Source of the DNA: Planctomycetota bacterium
Lineage (GTDB): Bacteria; Planctomycetota; UBA1135; GCA-002686595
DNA: 64,000 nt
Assembly: GCA_029250885.1 (NCBI GenBank)
Contig: JAQXEK010000013.1
Coordinates: 1-64,000, forward strand
Direction: 5' to 3'
The notes beneath the pieces were generated by a model. That model saw only the letters and a program-made list of their open reading frames with translations, was not told the DNA's origin and searched no databases. A program made the translations under genes and the position numbers. Shown piece by piece: positions 18,290-27,575 of the stretch. Numbering within the stretch: the first letter of the stretch is position 1; the number at the start of each line of letters is the position of its first letter.

Positions 18290-19405
18290 ATGATTACGAT
18301 CTCCCTTCACGTGGCACGTGCAGCGCGCACTTGCCACGTCCTTGTTGGCCCCGGCGCGCTAGAGCAGTTCCTGGCCGATCAGGGTCCAGGCGAGGCAGCT
18401 TCGTTTCTCGCGGCCGATGAGCACGTGCTTGGCCTTCACAAAAACACCCTCGGCCATCTTGCGCAGCTACCTTGTCACCCGTTGATCCGGGGCGAGGCGA
18501 TGAAGTCCTTCGCGCACTTGGAAGGACTGCTCGGCTCCCTCGCCGAGGCGCGCTTGGATCGCGGCTCGACCCTGTTCGCCTTCGGCGGTGGAGCCACGGG
18601 CGACCTGTCGGGAGTGGCCGCGTCCTTGTACATGCGCGGCATCGATTGGGTCTGCGCGCCGACCACCTTGTTGGCCCAAGTCGACGCGTCCGTGGGTGGC
18701 AAGACCGCGATCAACTTGGGCGCGGGCAAGAACCTAGTGGGCAGCTTCCACCAGCCCAAACTTGTCCTCGCCGACACAAACTTCCTGAAGACCCTGGATG
18801 ACAGCGAGCTTCGCTCGGGTCTGGGCGAAGTGCTCAAGACTGCACTACTTGGAGCGACGGTGCCCGGCGAAGACAAGCTCAATCTATTTGAGCTCTTGGA
18901 GCACGCGGACCCAGCGGCCATCACCGCCCGAGACCCAGGGCTCTTCGCAAAGATCGTCGAATCCTGCGTGCGCTTCAAGGCCAGCATCGTCGAGGCCGAC
19001 GAGCGCGAATCCGGCGCGCGCAAACAGCTCAACCTCGGCCACACTTTCGCCCACGCCATCGAGCATGTGGCCGGCTACGGGACCGTCCCCCACGGCGTGG
19101 CCGTGGCCGCGGGCCTGGGCGATGCGCTTGCCTTGTCCCGCGACCTCGGCCTGCTGCAAGACTTGAGCCTGCTTCCACGCCACGCGGCCCTAGCTGAGCG
19201 GCTCGGGCTGCCCCAAGACACGTCCGCCCTGCGCAAGCAGTCGGGCCTTCCGCTTCCTCCCCGCGCCATGGCCGACGCCATGCAACGAGACAAGAAGTCC
19301 CAGGCCGGGCAATTGCATTTTGTCCTGCCGCGTGCCTTGGGGGATGCGGCTATCGATGTGCAAGCTGCGCCCCCCACTGCATCAGAACCAGACTCAAGCG
19401 AATGA
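18290..19405 (+). CDS. aroB: 3-dehydroquinate synthase
   Basis: AroB makes 3-dehydroquinate from DAHP in the shikimate pathway, using NAD and Zn or Co. The protein has the NAD-binding FAFGGGATGDLSGVAAS, PTTLLAQVDASVGGKTAIN with NLVGSFHQP, the metal site GLGEVLKTALL with LNLGHTFAHAIEH, and VPHGVAVAAG. ATG at 18290 gives 371 residues, near the usual 360; an ATG at 18272 is an alternative. The C-terminus has an extra Pro/Ala/Ser-rich tail. No other aro genes lie in the window. Confidence 0.95.
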   Translation: MITISLHVARAARTCHVLVGPGALEQFLADQGPGEAASFLAADEHVLGLHKNTLGHLAQLPCHPLIRGEAMKSFAHLEGLLGSLAEARLDRGSTLFAFGGGATGDLSGVAASLYMRGIDWVCAPTTLLAQVDASVGGKTAINLGAGKNLVGSFHQPKLVLADTNFLKTLDDSELRSGLGEVLKTALLGATVPGEDKLNLFELLEHADPAAITARDPGLFAKIVESCVRFKASIVEADERESGARKQLNLGHTFAHAIEHVAGYGTVPHGVAVAAGLGDALALSRDLGLLQDLSLLPRHAALAERLGLPQDTSALRKQSGLPLPPRAMADAMQRDKKSQAGQLHFVLPRALGDAAIDVQAAPPTASEPDSSE

Positions 19406-19469
19406 GGTCCTTAGGGTGTCGAGCTTCGGCCCGGTAGCCATAGAAATAACTGAGGGGCTCGCGTGAGGG

Positions 19470-20990
19470 CTACCTGGACGCCGCGCTGAGATCCCCCAGA
19501 ATGCGGCGCCACTCGGCGAGGGCAGGCTTGCCTCGTGGGCTGTAGGTCTTGTCGCCCGCGCCTCCTAGGCCCCAATAGTCGTAGAGAAAGGCACCGTGGA
19601 ATCCTTCGGCGGGGCTAGCGTCAGGGATCAGCACTTCGCGAAAGAGCTCGAAGGCTAGGCGCTGGGCTTCTAGGTCCACGGGCGCGTCCTTGGTGTAGTC
19701 CCAGGGGCCGGCAAGGGCGCCTTCGACGCTGGGCACGCCGACCTCGCTAAAGAGGACCGGCAGCTTGGATATGTGGGACAAGCGCCAGGCTTCAAAGAGG
19801 GCGGCTTGCCAGCCGGCTGCGACGCAGTCGCGCAGTGCTGAGGAGGAGGCATCGCTGGAGACCTGCGGGTCCAGGCGCTGGAAATCAGCCGCCGCCCCCT
19901 TTGCAGCCGCACACAGGGTGAAGTACGCGGTCATGGACGCGAAGTCCAGCTGGTCCCAGAAAGGCACCCGGGCGAAGTGGTCCCAGTTCGCGGAGTAGGT
20001 TAGCTGGCCGCGGTAGCGCATGCGCACATTGGCGATCAGGCTTTGCCAGGCCTCGCTTTCGGACTCTAGGCTGGCGAGTTCGGAGCCAATGCACAGGACT
20101 TCGGCGCCGCTGGCCGAGGCTAAGTCCGCCATGTGGCATAGGAAGCGGTCGTAGGAGCGCCAGAACTGTTCCGGGTCCGTGGGCGCCAGAGTTCCGCGCC
20201 AGTCGTTTGGGCCGGGGTTCTTGATCAGCACGATCGGCATCAACTGGACACGCAAGCCCAGGGCGTGGGCTGCCTCAACCGTAGAGCGGATGCGGTGGTC
20301 CGAGGGAGTGCGATCCGAGGTCAGGGGGACGCGATTCGAATCGACCCGATCGATTTGCGTAGCCACGACCAGGTTGACCCACTCGGCCCCAAGCTCGGCG
20401 ATCTCGGCCAGCTCCCAGGCGTAGGTCTGGTGCGGCTCCTTGTGGTGCATCGGCAAAGCGACGCCGGCGATGGTGCCGAGCCATGCGCCGGGATTTGCGG
20501 GGTCCTGGCGGAAGGGCGACGGCGCTGGGTCGAGCTCGCGTTGGGCCCACAATCCCGCGCCTTGAGCCTGGGCCTCGGCAGCGGCGGCCAGCAGTGCATC
20601 CACGCGGCCGGCGGACAGATGCCCATCGGCGACCACCCGGCCAAGAGCAAGCCCCCGGCGTACCAGCTCGGTGTTAAGGCTACCAGCGAAGTCCTGGGGC
20701 TGGGAGTCCATCCTTGTCATCCAAGAGGTGGCCTCGGGTCGAAAGTTCTGAAGCTGGGGGTCGTAGGTCCAAGCTTCCAGCTGGGAAGCTTGCCACCAAG
20801 CGCCGACGCGTAGCTCGCCAGCCGAGCCAATGTCCAGCAAGCCGGCCGCCTGTGCGGCACCCGCGTCAAGGTCCTCGATCCCAAACAGGTTCGCGTCCAG
20901 GTAGATCGCCGGCTCCGGGAGCGCGGGCTGGCCAACGAGGTGCATAGCGGTCCCCACGGCAAGGGCGGAGGCAAGGAAGAGGCGGGTCAT
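19470..20990 (-). CDS. Exported TIM-barrel glycoside hydrolase-like protein (GH113-like)
   Basis: The first 20 residues form a signal-like hydrophobic segment (LFLASALAVGTAM). Residues 30-170 hold an unassigned domain; residues about 175-500 look like a (beta/alpha)8 glycosidase of the GH113/GTA TIM-barrel type. Likely acid/base Glu lies in EVLCIGSELASLE, and the nucleophile Glu in VLFSEVGVPSVEG, on strands 4 and 7; FLYDYWGLGG carries an aromatic substrate site. Related enzymes act on beta-mannans, but the substrate is not defined here. It is convergent with aroB and divergent from carB. Confidence 0.75.
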   Translation of the reverse strand: MTRLFLASALAVGTAMHLVGQPALPEPAIYLDANLFGIEDLDAGAAQAAGLLDIGSAGELRVGAWWQASQLEAWTYDPQLQNFRPEATSWMTRMDSQPQDFAGSLNTELVRRGLALGRVVADGHLSAGRVDALLAAAAEAQAQGAGLWAQRELDPAPSPFRQDPANPGAWLGTIAGVALPMHHKEPHQTYAWELAEIAELGAEWVNLVVATQIDRVDSNRVPLTSDRTPSDHRIRSTVEAAHALGLRVQLMPIVLIKNPGPNDWRGTLAPTDPEQFWRSYDRFLCHMADLASASGAEVLCIGSELASLESESEAWQSLIANVRMRYRGQLTYSANWDHFARVPFWDQLDFASMTAYFTLCAAAKGAAADFQRLDPQVSSDASSSALRDCVAAGWQAALFEAWRLSHISKLPVLFSEVGVPSVEGALAGPWDYTKDAPVDLEAQRLAFELFREVLIPDASPAEGFHGAFLYDYWGLGGAGDKTYSPRGKPALAEWRRILGDLSAASR

Positions 20991-21189
20991 AGGTCGAACT
21001 TAGGGGCTCAGTCGGCTCAGATTCGGTCCTAAGTCACGAATCTAGACAGATGCTAGCGGATGATCGCGGCTGCCCATCGACGCGGAGGGTTCGATGTGGT
21101 TAAATCCCCCAGCTTCGGGGGCACTCTTCTTAGGAAAAGCCCCGGGGCGACGCCATCCTCCCCCCACACGGTTCTCCACAAGAGTAATC

Positions 21190-24100
21190 ATGCCGCGTCG
21201 CGACGATATCAAGTCGATTCTCATCATCGGAAGTGGCCCGATCGTCATCGGGCAAGCTTGCGAATTTGACTATTCGGGAACCCAGGCCTGCAAGGCCTTG
21301 CGCGAGGAGGGTTACCGCATTGTGCTGGTCAACTCGAATCCCGCCACAATCATGACCGACCCGGGCACGGCCGACGCGACTTACGTCGAGCCGGTGACCG
21401 CGGAGGCCGTGGCGAAGATAATTGAGAAGGAGCGCCCCGACGCGCTGCTGCCGACTCTCGGCGGGCAGACCGCCCTGAACGTTGCCCTCGAGCTGTTCGA
21501 CACGGGCGTACTCAAGAAGTATGACGTCGAGGTCCTAGGCGCCCTGCCCCATGTGATCCGCAAGGCCGAGGACCGGGACCAGTTCCGGGACGCAATGGCC
21601 GCCTGCAACCTGGGCGTGGCGCGATCTCACGTCGCTCATGATATGGAAGAAGCGCGCACGGGCCTGGCCGAGATCGGCCTGCCCTGTGTGATCCGCCCCG
21701 GCTTCACCATGGGTGGCTCCGGCGGCGGCATCGCCTTTAACGTCGATGAGTTTGAGGATATCGTTGCCCGCGGCCTAAGCCTGTCCATGAACACCGAGGT
21801 CTTGATCGAGGAGTACCTCGAGGGCTGGAAGGAGTTCGAGATGGAGGTCATGCGCGACTCTGCGGACAATGTGGTGATCGTCTGTGCGATTGAGAATCTT
21901 GATCCCATGGGCGTCCACACCGGCGACTCGATCACGGTGGCGCCGGCCCAGACCCTGACCGATCGTGAATACCAAGCCCTGCGCAATGCGTCCCTTGCGA
22001 TCATGCGTGAGATCGGCGTCGAGTGCGGTGGATCCAACTGCCAGTTCGCGATCCATCCTGGCACGGGGCGTATCATCGTGATCGAGATGAACCCGCGCGT
22101 GTCGCGGTCCTCGGCCCTGGCGTCAAAGGCGACCGGGTTCCCGATTGCGAAGTTCGCGGCCAAGCTCGCCGTGGGCTACACCTTGGATGAGATCCAGAAC
22201 GACATCACCAAGGTGACGCCGGCCTGCTTCGAGCCGTCCATCGACTACACCGTGGTCAAGATCCCCCGCTTCGCCTTCGAGAAGTTCGCCGGTGCCGACG
22301 AGACCTTGACCACGCAAATGAAGAGCGTCGGCGAGGTCATGAGCATTGGACGCACCTTCAAGGAAGCCCTACAAAAAGCCCTGCGCGGCCTCGAAACCGA
22401 CCTTTCGGGCTTTGGCTTGCGTAAGAGCGACGCGCTCAGTGACCTCGCGCCGCACAACAGTACCATCAGCCGTATGCTGCGCATCCCAAACTGCGAGCGT
22501 CTGCTTGCGGTGCGCGATGCCTACCGCGCCGGCTGGAGTACCGAGGATATTTTCGAGGCGACCAAGATCGACTACTGGTTCCTAAACCCGATGCGCGAGC
22601 TCGTGGAATTTGAACAGGAGTTGGCCGGAGCGCTTCTGGATAAGGAGCTACTGCACAAGGCGAAGAAGCTGGGCTACTCCGACGCGCAGATCTCCGTGGC
22701 TGCGGGCACAACCGAGCAGAGTGTCCGCGCCCTGCGCACGGACTTCGGCTTAGAGCCGGTCTTCAAGGCCGTCGACACCTGCGCTGCCGAGTTCGAGGCG
22801 ATCACGCCGTACTTCTATTCGGCTTGGGACGAAGAGTCCGAGGTCGCGATGGACGGCAAGGACAAGATCATGATCCTAGGCGGCGGACCGAACCGCATTG
22901 GCCAGGGTATCGAATTCGACTACTGCTGCTGCCACGCATCCTTTGCGGTGCGCGAGCTGGGCATGGAGTCGATCATGGTGAACTCGAACCCCGAGACCGT
23001 GTCCACCGACTTCGACACATCGGACCAGCTGTTCTTCGAGCCGCTCACCCACGAGGATGTCATGCACATCGTCGATGCGGTTAAGCCCAAGGGTATCATC
23101 GTCCAATTTGGCGGCCAGACGCCGCTAAACTTGGCGGCTGACCTGAAGCGCGCGGGCGCTCCGTTGATCGGCACGCCGGTGGACGCCATCGATCGCGCCG
23201 AGGACCGCGAGCAGTTCGGCGCTATGCTTGAGAAGCTCAACTTGCGCCAACCAGAGCACGGCATGGCGGTCGACGCCGGCGAGGCTTTCGAAATTGCGCG
23301 CCGCATCGGCTACCCAGTGCTTGTGCGCCCATCCTATGTTCTCGGCGGGCGCGCTATGGAGATCGTCTACGACGACGAGTCCCTCGACCGCTACATGGCC
23401 TCTGCCGTCCAGGCTTCCCCAGACCGCCCGATCCTTGTGGACCGCTTCCTCGAAGACGCCATCGAGGTGGACGTGGACGCGATCTGTGACGGCACCGACG
23501 TGGTGGTCGCCGGCATCATGGAGCACATCGAAGAGGCCGGGGTTCACTCTGGCGACTCGACCTGCGTCTTGCCCCCCCACACCCTGGGGCTGGACATCCA
23601 GCAGATGATCTGCGAAGCCACCGAGAAGATGGCCCTAGAGCTGGGTGTGGTCGGCCTGATGAACGTGCAGTACGCGGTCAAGCGCGACGATCTGTACGTA
23701 ATCGAGGTCAACCCACGCGCCTCGCGCACGGTGCCCTTCGTGGCCAAGGCCACGGGCATCCCCGTGGCGAAGATCGCGGCCAAAGTCATGTGCGGCAAGA
23801 AGCTGCGGGACCTAGGCTTCACCGAGCGCCCCGAGCCCGACTACTTCGCTGTCAAGGCGCCGGTCTTCCCCTACAACAAGTTCCGCGGGTCCGAGGTCAT
23901 GCTGGGCCCCGAGATGCGCTCCACCGGCGAGGTCATGGGCCTGGACAAGAACCTGGGCATCGCCTTCCTGAAGGCCTTCGCGGGCGCGGGCATGAAGCTG
24001 CCCAAGACGGGCCGCGTGCTGATCACCGTGAAGAGCGAACACAAGCGTGCCATCGTGCCGGAAGCCCAGCTGCTCGTGCACATGGGATACAAGCTGATCG

Positions 24101-24441
24101 CCACGGACGGAACCTGCCGCGCCCTACGCGCCAACGGCATCGAGTGTGAGCGCGTCAACAAGGTCCAAGAGGGTCGCCCTCACATCATCGACCTGATCAA
24201 GAACCGCGAGATCGATCTTGTCCTGAACACGCCCTACGGCATGCAGCAGCGCCGAGACGACGGCAAGATCCGGGCGGCCGCCATCGACGTGGACGTACCC
24301 TGCGCCATGACGCGCTCGGGCATCAGCGCCGTGATTAGCGCACTCTCCGCCCTGCACCGCGGCACGTTTGACGTGCACTGCTTGCAGGACGTCACGAAGC
24401 CCAAGTCTTTGCGCAGCCGCCTGTCGGGCGCGAAAGCCTAG
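21190..24441 (+). CDS. carB: Carbamoyl-phosphate synthase large subunit
   Basis: CarB makes carbamoyl phosphate from bicarbonate, ammonia and two ATP for arginine and pyrimidine synthesis. Two ATP-grasp halves are seen: [20 protein letters not shown] with GGQTALN in the first and [20 protein letters not shown] with [10 protein letters not shown] in the second. An oligomerisation segment lies between them, and a C-terminal MGS-like allosteric domain ([32 protein letters not shown]) completes it. Length 1083 is normal; ATG at 21190 gives [14 protein letters not shown]. The small subunit carA is not adjacent. It ends one base before the convergent gene's stop. Confidence 0.97.
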   Translation: MPRRDDIKSILIIGSGPIVIGQACEFDYSGTQACKALREEGYRIVLVNSNPATIMTDPGTADATYVEPVTAEAVAKIIEKERPDALLPTLGGQTALNVALELFDTGVLKKYDVEVLGALPHVIRKAEDRDQFRDAMAACNLGVARSHVAHDMEEARTGLAEIGLPCVIRPGFTMGGSGGGIAFNVDEFEDIVARGLSLSMNTEVLIEEYLEGWKEFEMEVMRDSADNVVIVCAIENLDPMGVHTGDSITVAPAQTLTDREYQALRNASLAIMREIGVECGGSNCQFAIHPGTGRIIVIEMNPRVSRSSALASKATGFPIAKFAAKLAVGYTLDEIQNDITKVTPACFEPSIDYTVVKIPRFAFEKFAGADETLTTQMKSVGEVMSIGRTFKEALQKALRGLETDLSGFGLRKSDALSDLAPHNSTISRMLRIPNCERLLAVRDAYRAGWSTEDIFEATKIDYWFLNPMRELVEFEQELAGALLDKELLHKAKKLGYSDAQISVAAGTTEQSVRALRTDFGLEPVFKAVDTCAAEFEAITPYFYSAWDEESEVAMDGKDKIMILGGGPNRIGQGIEFDYCCCHASFAVRELGMESIMVNSNPETVSTDFDTSDQLFFEPLTHEDVMHIVDAVKPKGIIVQFGGQTPLNLAADLKRAGAPLIGTPVDAIDRAEDREQFGAMLEKLNLRQPEHGMAVDAGEAFEIARRIGYPVLVRPSYVLGGRAMEIVYDDESLDRYMASAVQASPDRPILVDRFLEDAIEVDVDAICDGTDVVVAGIMEHIEEAGVHSGDSTCVLPPHTLGLDIQQMICEATEKMALELGVVGLMNVQYAVKRDDLYVIEVNPRASRTVPFVAKATGIPVAKIAAKVMCGKKLRDLGFTERPEPDYFAVKAPVFPYNKFRGSEVMLGPEMRSTGEVMGLDKNLGIAFLKAFAGAGMKLPKTGRVLITVKSEHKRAIVPEAQLLVHMGYKLIATDGTCRALRANGIECERVNKVQEGRPHIIDLIKNREIDLVLNTPYGMQQRRDDGKIRAAAIDVDVPCAMTRSGISAVISALSALHRGTFDVHCLQDVTKPKSLRSRLSGAKA

Positions 24442-24442
24442 G

Positions 24443-25357
24443 CTAGCTTTCGCTGATTTGGGAGGCGACTAGACCCTTGAGCCTCACCTTGCGGGCATCG
24501 CGCAGGGAGCTGATCTCCTTGTGCAGGTCAGCTAGGTAGGGATAGCGCTCGCCGGTAATCTCCAGGCGAGACTGCCAGCCGTTGCCGCGCACCGTGCGAC
24601 CGAAGACCGCACCCAAGCTGGGCTTGGAAGAGCGCAAGCGAAGGGGTGCCTTCGCCAGTCCGCCGGAGTTGAACTCCACCTCGATGGCGCGATCCAGCAA
24701 GTCCATGAACTCTCGGATGCGGCTGTCCAAATGGTCGTTGACGTCATTCAGGTCCAGATCGAACTGCTGGATAACGCTATTGGGCATATCACGCAGTGCG
24801 GCAGTGCCCGTGCAGTTCGCCAGGTTTTGAGCGTTTAGCTCCGAGTAGCCGGCGTCTACGATAAGCACGTGTGTGCTGAACTCGCGACCGGGCCACTTCA
24901 TGAGGCGGCGGTATAAGAGCTCCTGGTGGCCAGTATCAAGGAGATAGCCGCTGAGGTGCATCTCGGAGCTCTGCTCCCAGGGCATCACCACAGATTGAAC
25001 CTCTTGCTCGAAATCCTCACCGAAGATCTCGGTCTTGACCTGGGGCCAATCGGCTCCCCAGTGCCCTTCTAGTGCCGCGAGGGTGTCAAGTGGCGCGACT
25101 GACGGCGCATTTGCGACCTCGACCGCAACGCGGTCATGGGTCCGCGAGCCCTGGCTATGGTCCGGGACCTTGATGGTTACGGAGCTGGGCGACACGCCGC
25201 TTTGGTCACCGCCGAGCCTGCTGCCCAGGGCTGTACGACCAACTACAACCCCCATCACGACGAAGAGGGTCAAGATGGCGAGCTGGGGCAAGTGGGCCCC
25301 TCCCTGGGGTGATTTTCGGGCGATCATTTTGTTCTTCATCGGTTCCAGAGTGCTCAT
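24443..25357 (-). CDS. Unknown membrane-anchored protein, third gene of cassette
   Basis: The 304-residue protein is not recognised. It has one N-terminal transmembrane helix (QLAILTLFVVMGVVVGRTAL, about residues 24-43) and an extracytoplasmic domain starting near EGHWGADWPQVK. Later blocks KWPGREFSTHVLIVDAG and REFMDLLDRAIEVEFNSGG align by eye with the product of the preceding gene, suggesting the two are distant paralogues. Its ATG overlaps the preceding stop by one base (TAATG), so the genes are translationally coupled. Function cannot be assigned. Confidence 0.65.
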   Translation of the reverse strand: MSTLEPMKNKMIARKSPQGGAHLPQLAILTLFVVMGVVVGRTALGSRLGGDQSGVSPSSVTIKVPDHSQGSRTHDRVAVEVANAPSVAPLDTLAALEGHWGADWPQVKTEIFGEDFEQEVQSVVMPWEQSSEMHLSGYLLDTGHQELLYRRLMKWPGREFSTHVLIVDAGYSELNAQNLANCTGTAALRDMPNSVIQQFDLDLNDVNDHLDSRIREFMDLLDRAIEVEFNSGGLAKAPLRLRSSKPSLGAVFGRTVRGNGWQSRLEITGERYPYLADLHKEISSLRDARKVRLKGLVASQISES

Positions 25358-26223
25358 TACTGAAGGTGCGCTATGGACTTGGAGATGGCGTGGTCGCGGA
25401 TTCCCACAGCTTCTGCAACCGAGCCCCGGGCGGCAAATGCCTCGGGGTGGTCCTCGGAGTGCAAGGCCGCCCGGACGATCCAGCCCTGGCCGGCACGCAT
25501 GAGCGAGTAGAAGGCCGTGTCAAACTCGGCCCTATCGTGGGCGCCAGGTCCGTTCTTAGCCGGTGGCCAGGCTAAGAACGGCGAGCTCAGGACTCGCCCC
25601 GCATCGAGCTCCATGGCCAAGGCCACGTCCAGGTGGTCGAAATACTGGTCCACGGCGGCAATGATGTCCGGGGTGTGCAGCTTGGCGAGGCTGTCGATCG
25701 TCGCCAGCTCGGCGGGTCCCAGGTCGACGACTAGATCAAACTTGGCCTGGAGAAATTCGTTGGTCAGGGGGTTGGGCCAGGCACTCTCCTGGAGCTTGCG
25801 AGACTCACGCTCGTCCGCAGACATCGCCATCCAATAAGGCAGAAAGGTCTGAAACTCGGCCTCGGGAACCGGTGGGGTGAGCGTGTCTAGGTCAATGCCC
25901 TGGGCGGCGAGCGCGGCGCGAACCTCACCGGCATCGGCTCCGTAGTAGGAGTCGAGCATGATGGCGGCGGCGCTTGGCGGCGTTGCCGTGGAAGGGATTG
26001 TTCCAGCGCCAGGCGATACAGTCACCGGGCGACGGGCGCCTCGAACCTGGTCCGGAAGAGATGGAGCCGTGCGGTGGGATGCCTGGTCCACGTGGTCCGA
26101 GTCCCCAGCAGCCTGGACTTCACTTGTGCCCCAGTCGCCAAAGTTCAGGAAAGCCACGGCTCCGAGGGTGCAGCCGATGGCAAGGACGGCGGGAGCGGCG
26201 CTGAAGTGTGTGCTAGATGCCAT
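25357..26223 (-). CDS. Unknown exported protein, second gene of cassette
   Basis: The 288-residue product has a hydrophobic N-terminus (AAPAVLAIGCTLGAVAFLNF), a Pro/Ser-rich linker, then a domain beginning MLDSYYGADAGEVRAAL. Blocks such as WPNPLTNEFLQAKFDLVVDL and YFDHLDVALAMELDAG resemble those in the downstream gene product. ATG at 26223 overlaps the upstream gene's end by 11 bases; an open extension to 26448 was rejected because it is antisense-like and basic. No family could be named. Confidence 0.65.
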   Translation of the reverse strand: MASSTHFSAAPAVLAIGCTLGAVAFLNFGDWGTSEVQAAGDSDHVDQASHRTAPSLPDQVRGARRPVTVSPGAGTIPSTATPPSAAAIMLDSYYGADAGEVRAALAAQGIDLDTLTPPVPEAEFQTFLPYWMAMSADERESRKLQESAWPNPLTNEFLQAKFDLVVDLGPAELATIDSLAKLHTPDIIAAVDQYFDHLDVALAMELDAGRVLSSPFLAWPPAKNGPGAHDRAEFDTAFYSLMRAGQGWIVRAALHSEDHPEAFAARGSVAEAVGIRDHAISKSIAHLQ

Positions 26224-26821
26224 GGGGCGTACCTTTCGGGCCCGGGGGGGCGACCGGAGGAACCTTGCACGCAGTACAGTGACCGAAGACCTCAGCTTCA
26301 AAGGGGCCGCAGAGGTCACCCTTGATGAAGTAGGTAATCTCATCGCCACAGGAAATGTCGGGGTTGATGCCCGCATCGTAGGTGACCGCGCCCGTCTTGC
26401 CCTTCGTCCACGGTGGGTTGCTGCCATAGGAGTGGGTCGTGTTCCCACCCTTCACCGGGTAGGTTTGGCGATAGCCGACCTCGAGACTCGCGTCGGAGAC
26501 CTCGCTACCCCAGGAGTAAGTAACCGTGCTCTCACAGGGCGAGCCCAGACAGGCCGACGTCCCGTTGTCTAGTTCCGTTAGCCCGCACTTACCCGCGAAG
26601 ACATCACAACTCACGGCCACCGACCATGCACCGTACGGGGTCCGCGCACAGGGAGGCGGCGCATAGGCCTCGTCCCCGTAGCCGGTCAACCCATGGCAGC
26701 CCTTGCAGCGCTGCTTATCCAAAACCGGAGACGCCATGGGCACCTCGGCGGCCGCGATCCAAGCAACCATCACGAGGGCTACCCCAAGTACGCGCCTAAT
26801 TCCACGCTTCCTATGCACCAT
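26213..26821 (-). CDS. Secreted Cys-rich protein with a CxxCH motif
   Basis: The 202-residue protein starts with a basic N-terminus and hydrophobic core (VLGVALVMVAWIAAAEV), a Sec signal. Soon after lies CKGCH, matching the c-type haem attachment motif, followed by many other Cys residues (about ten in all) and a late HCTACK. One haem could be bound, but the Cys could equally form disulfides; a Met ligand is not evident. A strong ribosome binding site, GAGGAGGAG, precedes ATG at 26821. It heads a three-gene unit with two unknown membrane-anchored proteins. Confidence 0.65.
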   Translation of the reverse strand: MVHRKRGIRRVLGVALVMVAWIAAAEVPMASPVLDKQRCKGCHGLTGYGDEAYAPPPCARTPYGAWSVAVSCDVFAGKCGLTELDNGTSACLGSPCESTVTYSWGSEVSDASLEVGYRQTYPVKGGNTTHSYGSNPPWTKGKTGAVTYDAGINPDISCGDEITYFIKGDLCGPFEAEVFGHCTACKVPPVAPPGPKGTPHGI

Positions 26822-27017
26822 GACTCCTCCTCAAGAGTTCGACGCACTATCGAAACGGCCAGGTTCGCATTCGCAATCACGGCCGCGCCGGGAAGAGCCC
26901 GGCGACTGGAATCATGACCGAGGGGAGAACTTTTGGCTACAACCTCGCATTTACTGACCTACATGTAAGCCCGGAGTTGGGGCTAGGTGCAGTAGCGATA
27001 CGGGGTCACTTGCCGTA

Positions 27018-27575
27018 TTACTCGGCCGCTAGGCGCGAGGTAATCTTGGCTTTGAAGGTCCAGCGGTCGTCGGCGTATTCGTGGTCCTTGGACTTGCCGG
27101 TGGGCTTGAACTCGCATTCGGTCACGATCACGAAGGGGTTGTCCACTTCGAGGATGTAGAGGTAGTTCGAGATGTTAGCCCGGGGGAAGCTGCGCTTAGA
27201 GTCTTTGGGGGCGATGGACCAGGTCTTATCTTCGGCACCGGCGACGCTGGGCTTGGTGACCGGCTTGCCGATCTGGACCTGGCCGATGTTGACGTCGCTG
27301 CGCGTCGCGAGGTCACGCGCATAGACCTCGGCGTCACGGAGCTCTTCATAGGAGGCGCCTGCGTTGACGTCCTGAAGTTGGTCGAGTTCGACCGAGAGCT
27401 GCTGGATGCGCTGTACGACTTTGGCAGCCTGGCTGTCCTTACCTTGGACCTGTTTTTGGAGTTCGACCTTGCGGGTCATGGCCTCGTTCGAGAGATAGCC
27501 AAGGGCGACCGCTGAGAAGAGGCAGAGCAGCATCACCAGCCGTACGAAGTTCATCGTTGCAAAGAAGTTTTTCAT
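27018..27575 (-). CDS. GspM/PilO-like inner-membrane assembly protein
   Basis: The 185-residue protein has a single N-terminal helix (FVRLVMLLCLFSAVALGYL, residues about 10-28), then a heptad-rich stretch (residues 40-75, coiled coil) and a beta-alpha-beta-type tail (NYLYILEVDNPFVIVTECEF). This layout matches PilO and GspM, which pair with PilN and GspL in type IV pilus or type II secretion platforms. Sequence signal alone is weak; the call rests on layout and on the immediately preceding GspL-like gene, overlapped by four bases (ATGA). Confidence 0.6.
   Translation of the reverse strand: MKNFFATMNFVRLVMLLCLFSAVALGYLSNEAMTRKVELQKQVQGKDSQAAKVVQRIQQLSVELDQLQDVNAGASYEELRDAEVYARDLATRSDVNIGQVQIGKPVTKPSVAGAEDKTWSIAPKDSKRSFPRANISNYLYILEVDNPFVIVTECEFKPTGKSKDHEYADDRWTFKAKITSRLAAE

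Noticed and set aside
19433-19474. GGTAGCC/GGCTACC repeat between aroB and the glycosidase gene
   Set aside because: The loop is 28 bases and the repeat overlaps the coding end, so a terminator is not convincing.
21106-21121. CCCCC/GGGGG hairpin in the carB leader as an attenuator
   Set aside because: Only five pairs and no T run; no alternative antiterminator pairing was visible.
26887-26903. GCCGGG/CCCGGC hairpin upstream of the Cys-rich gene as a terminator
   Set aside because: Six-bp stem without a T tract and more than 100 bases after the upstream gene; too weak to call.
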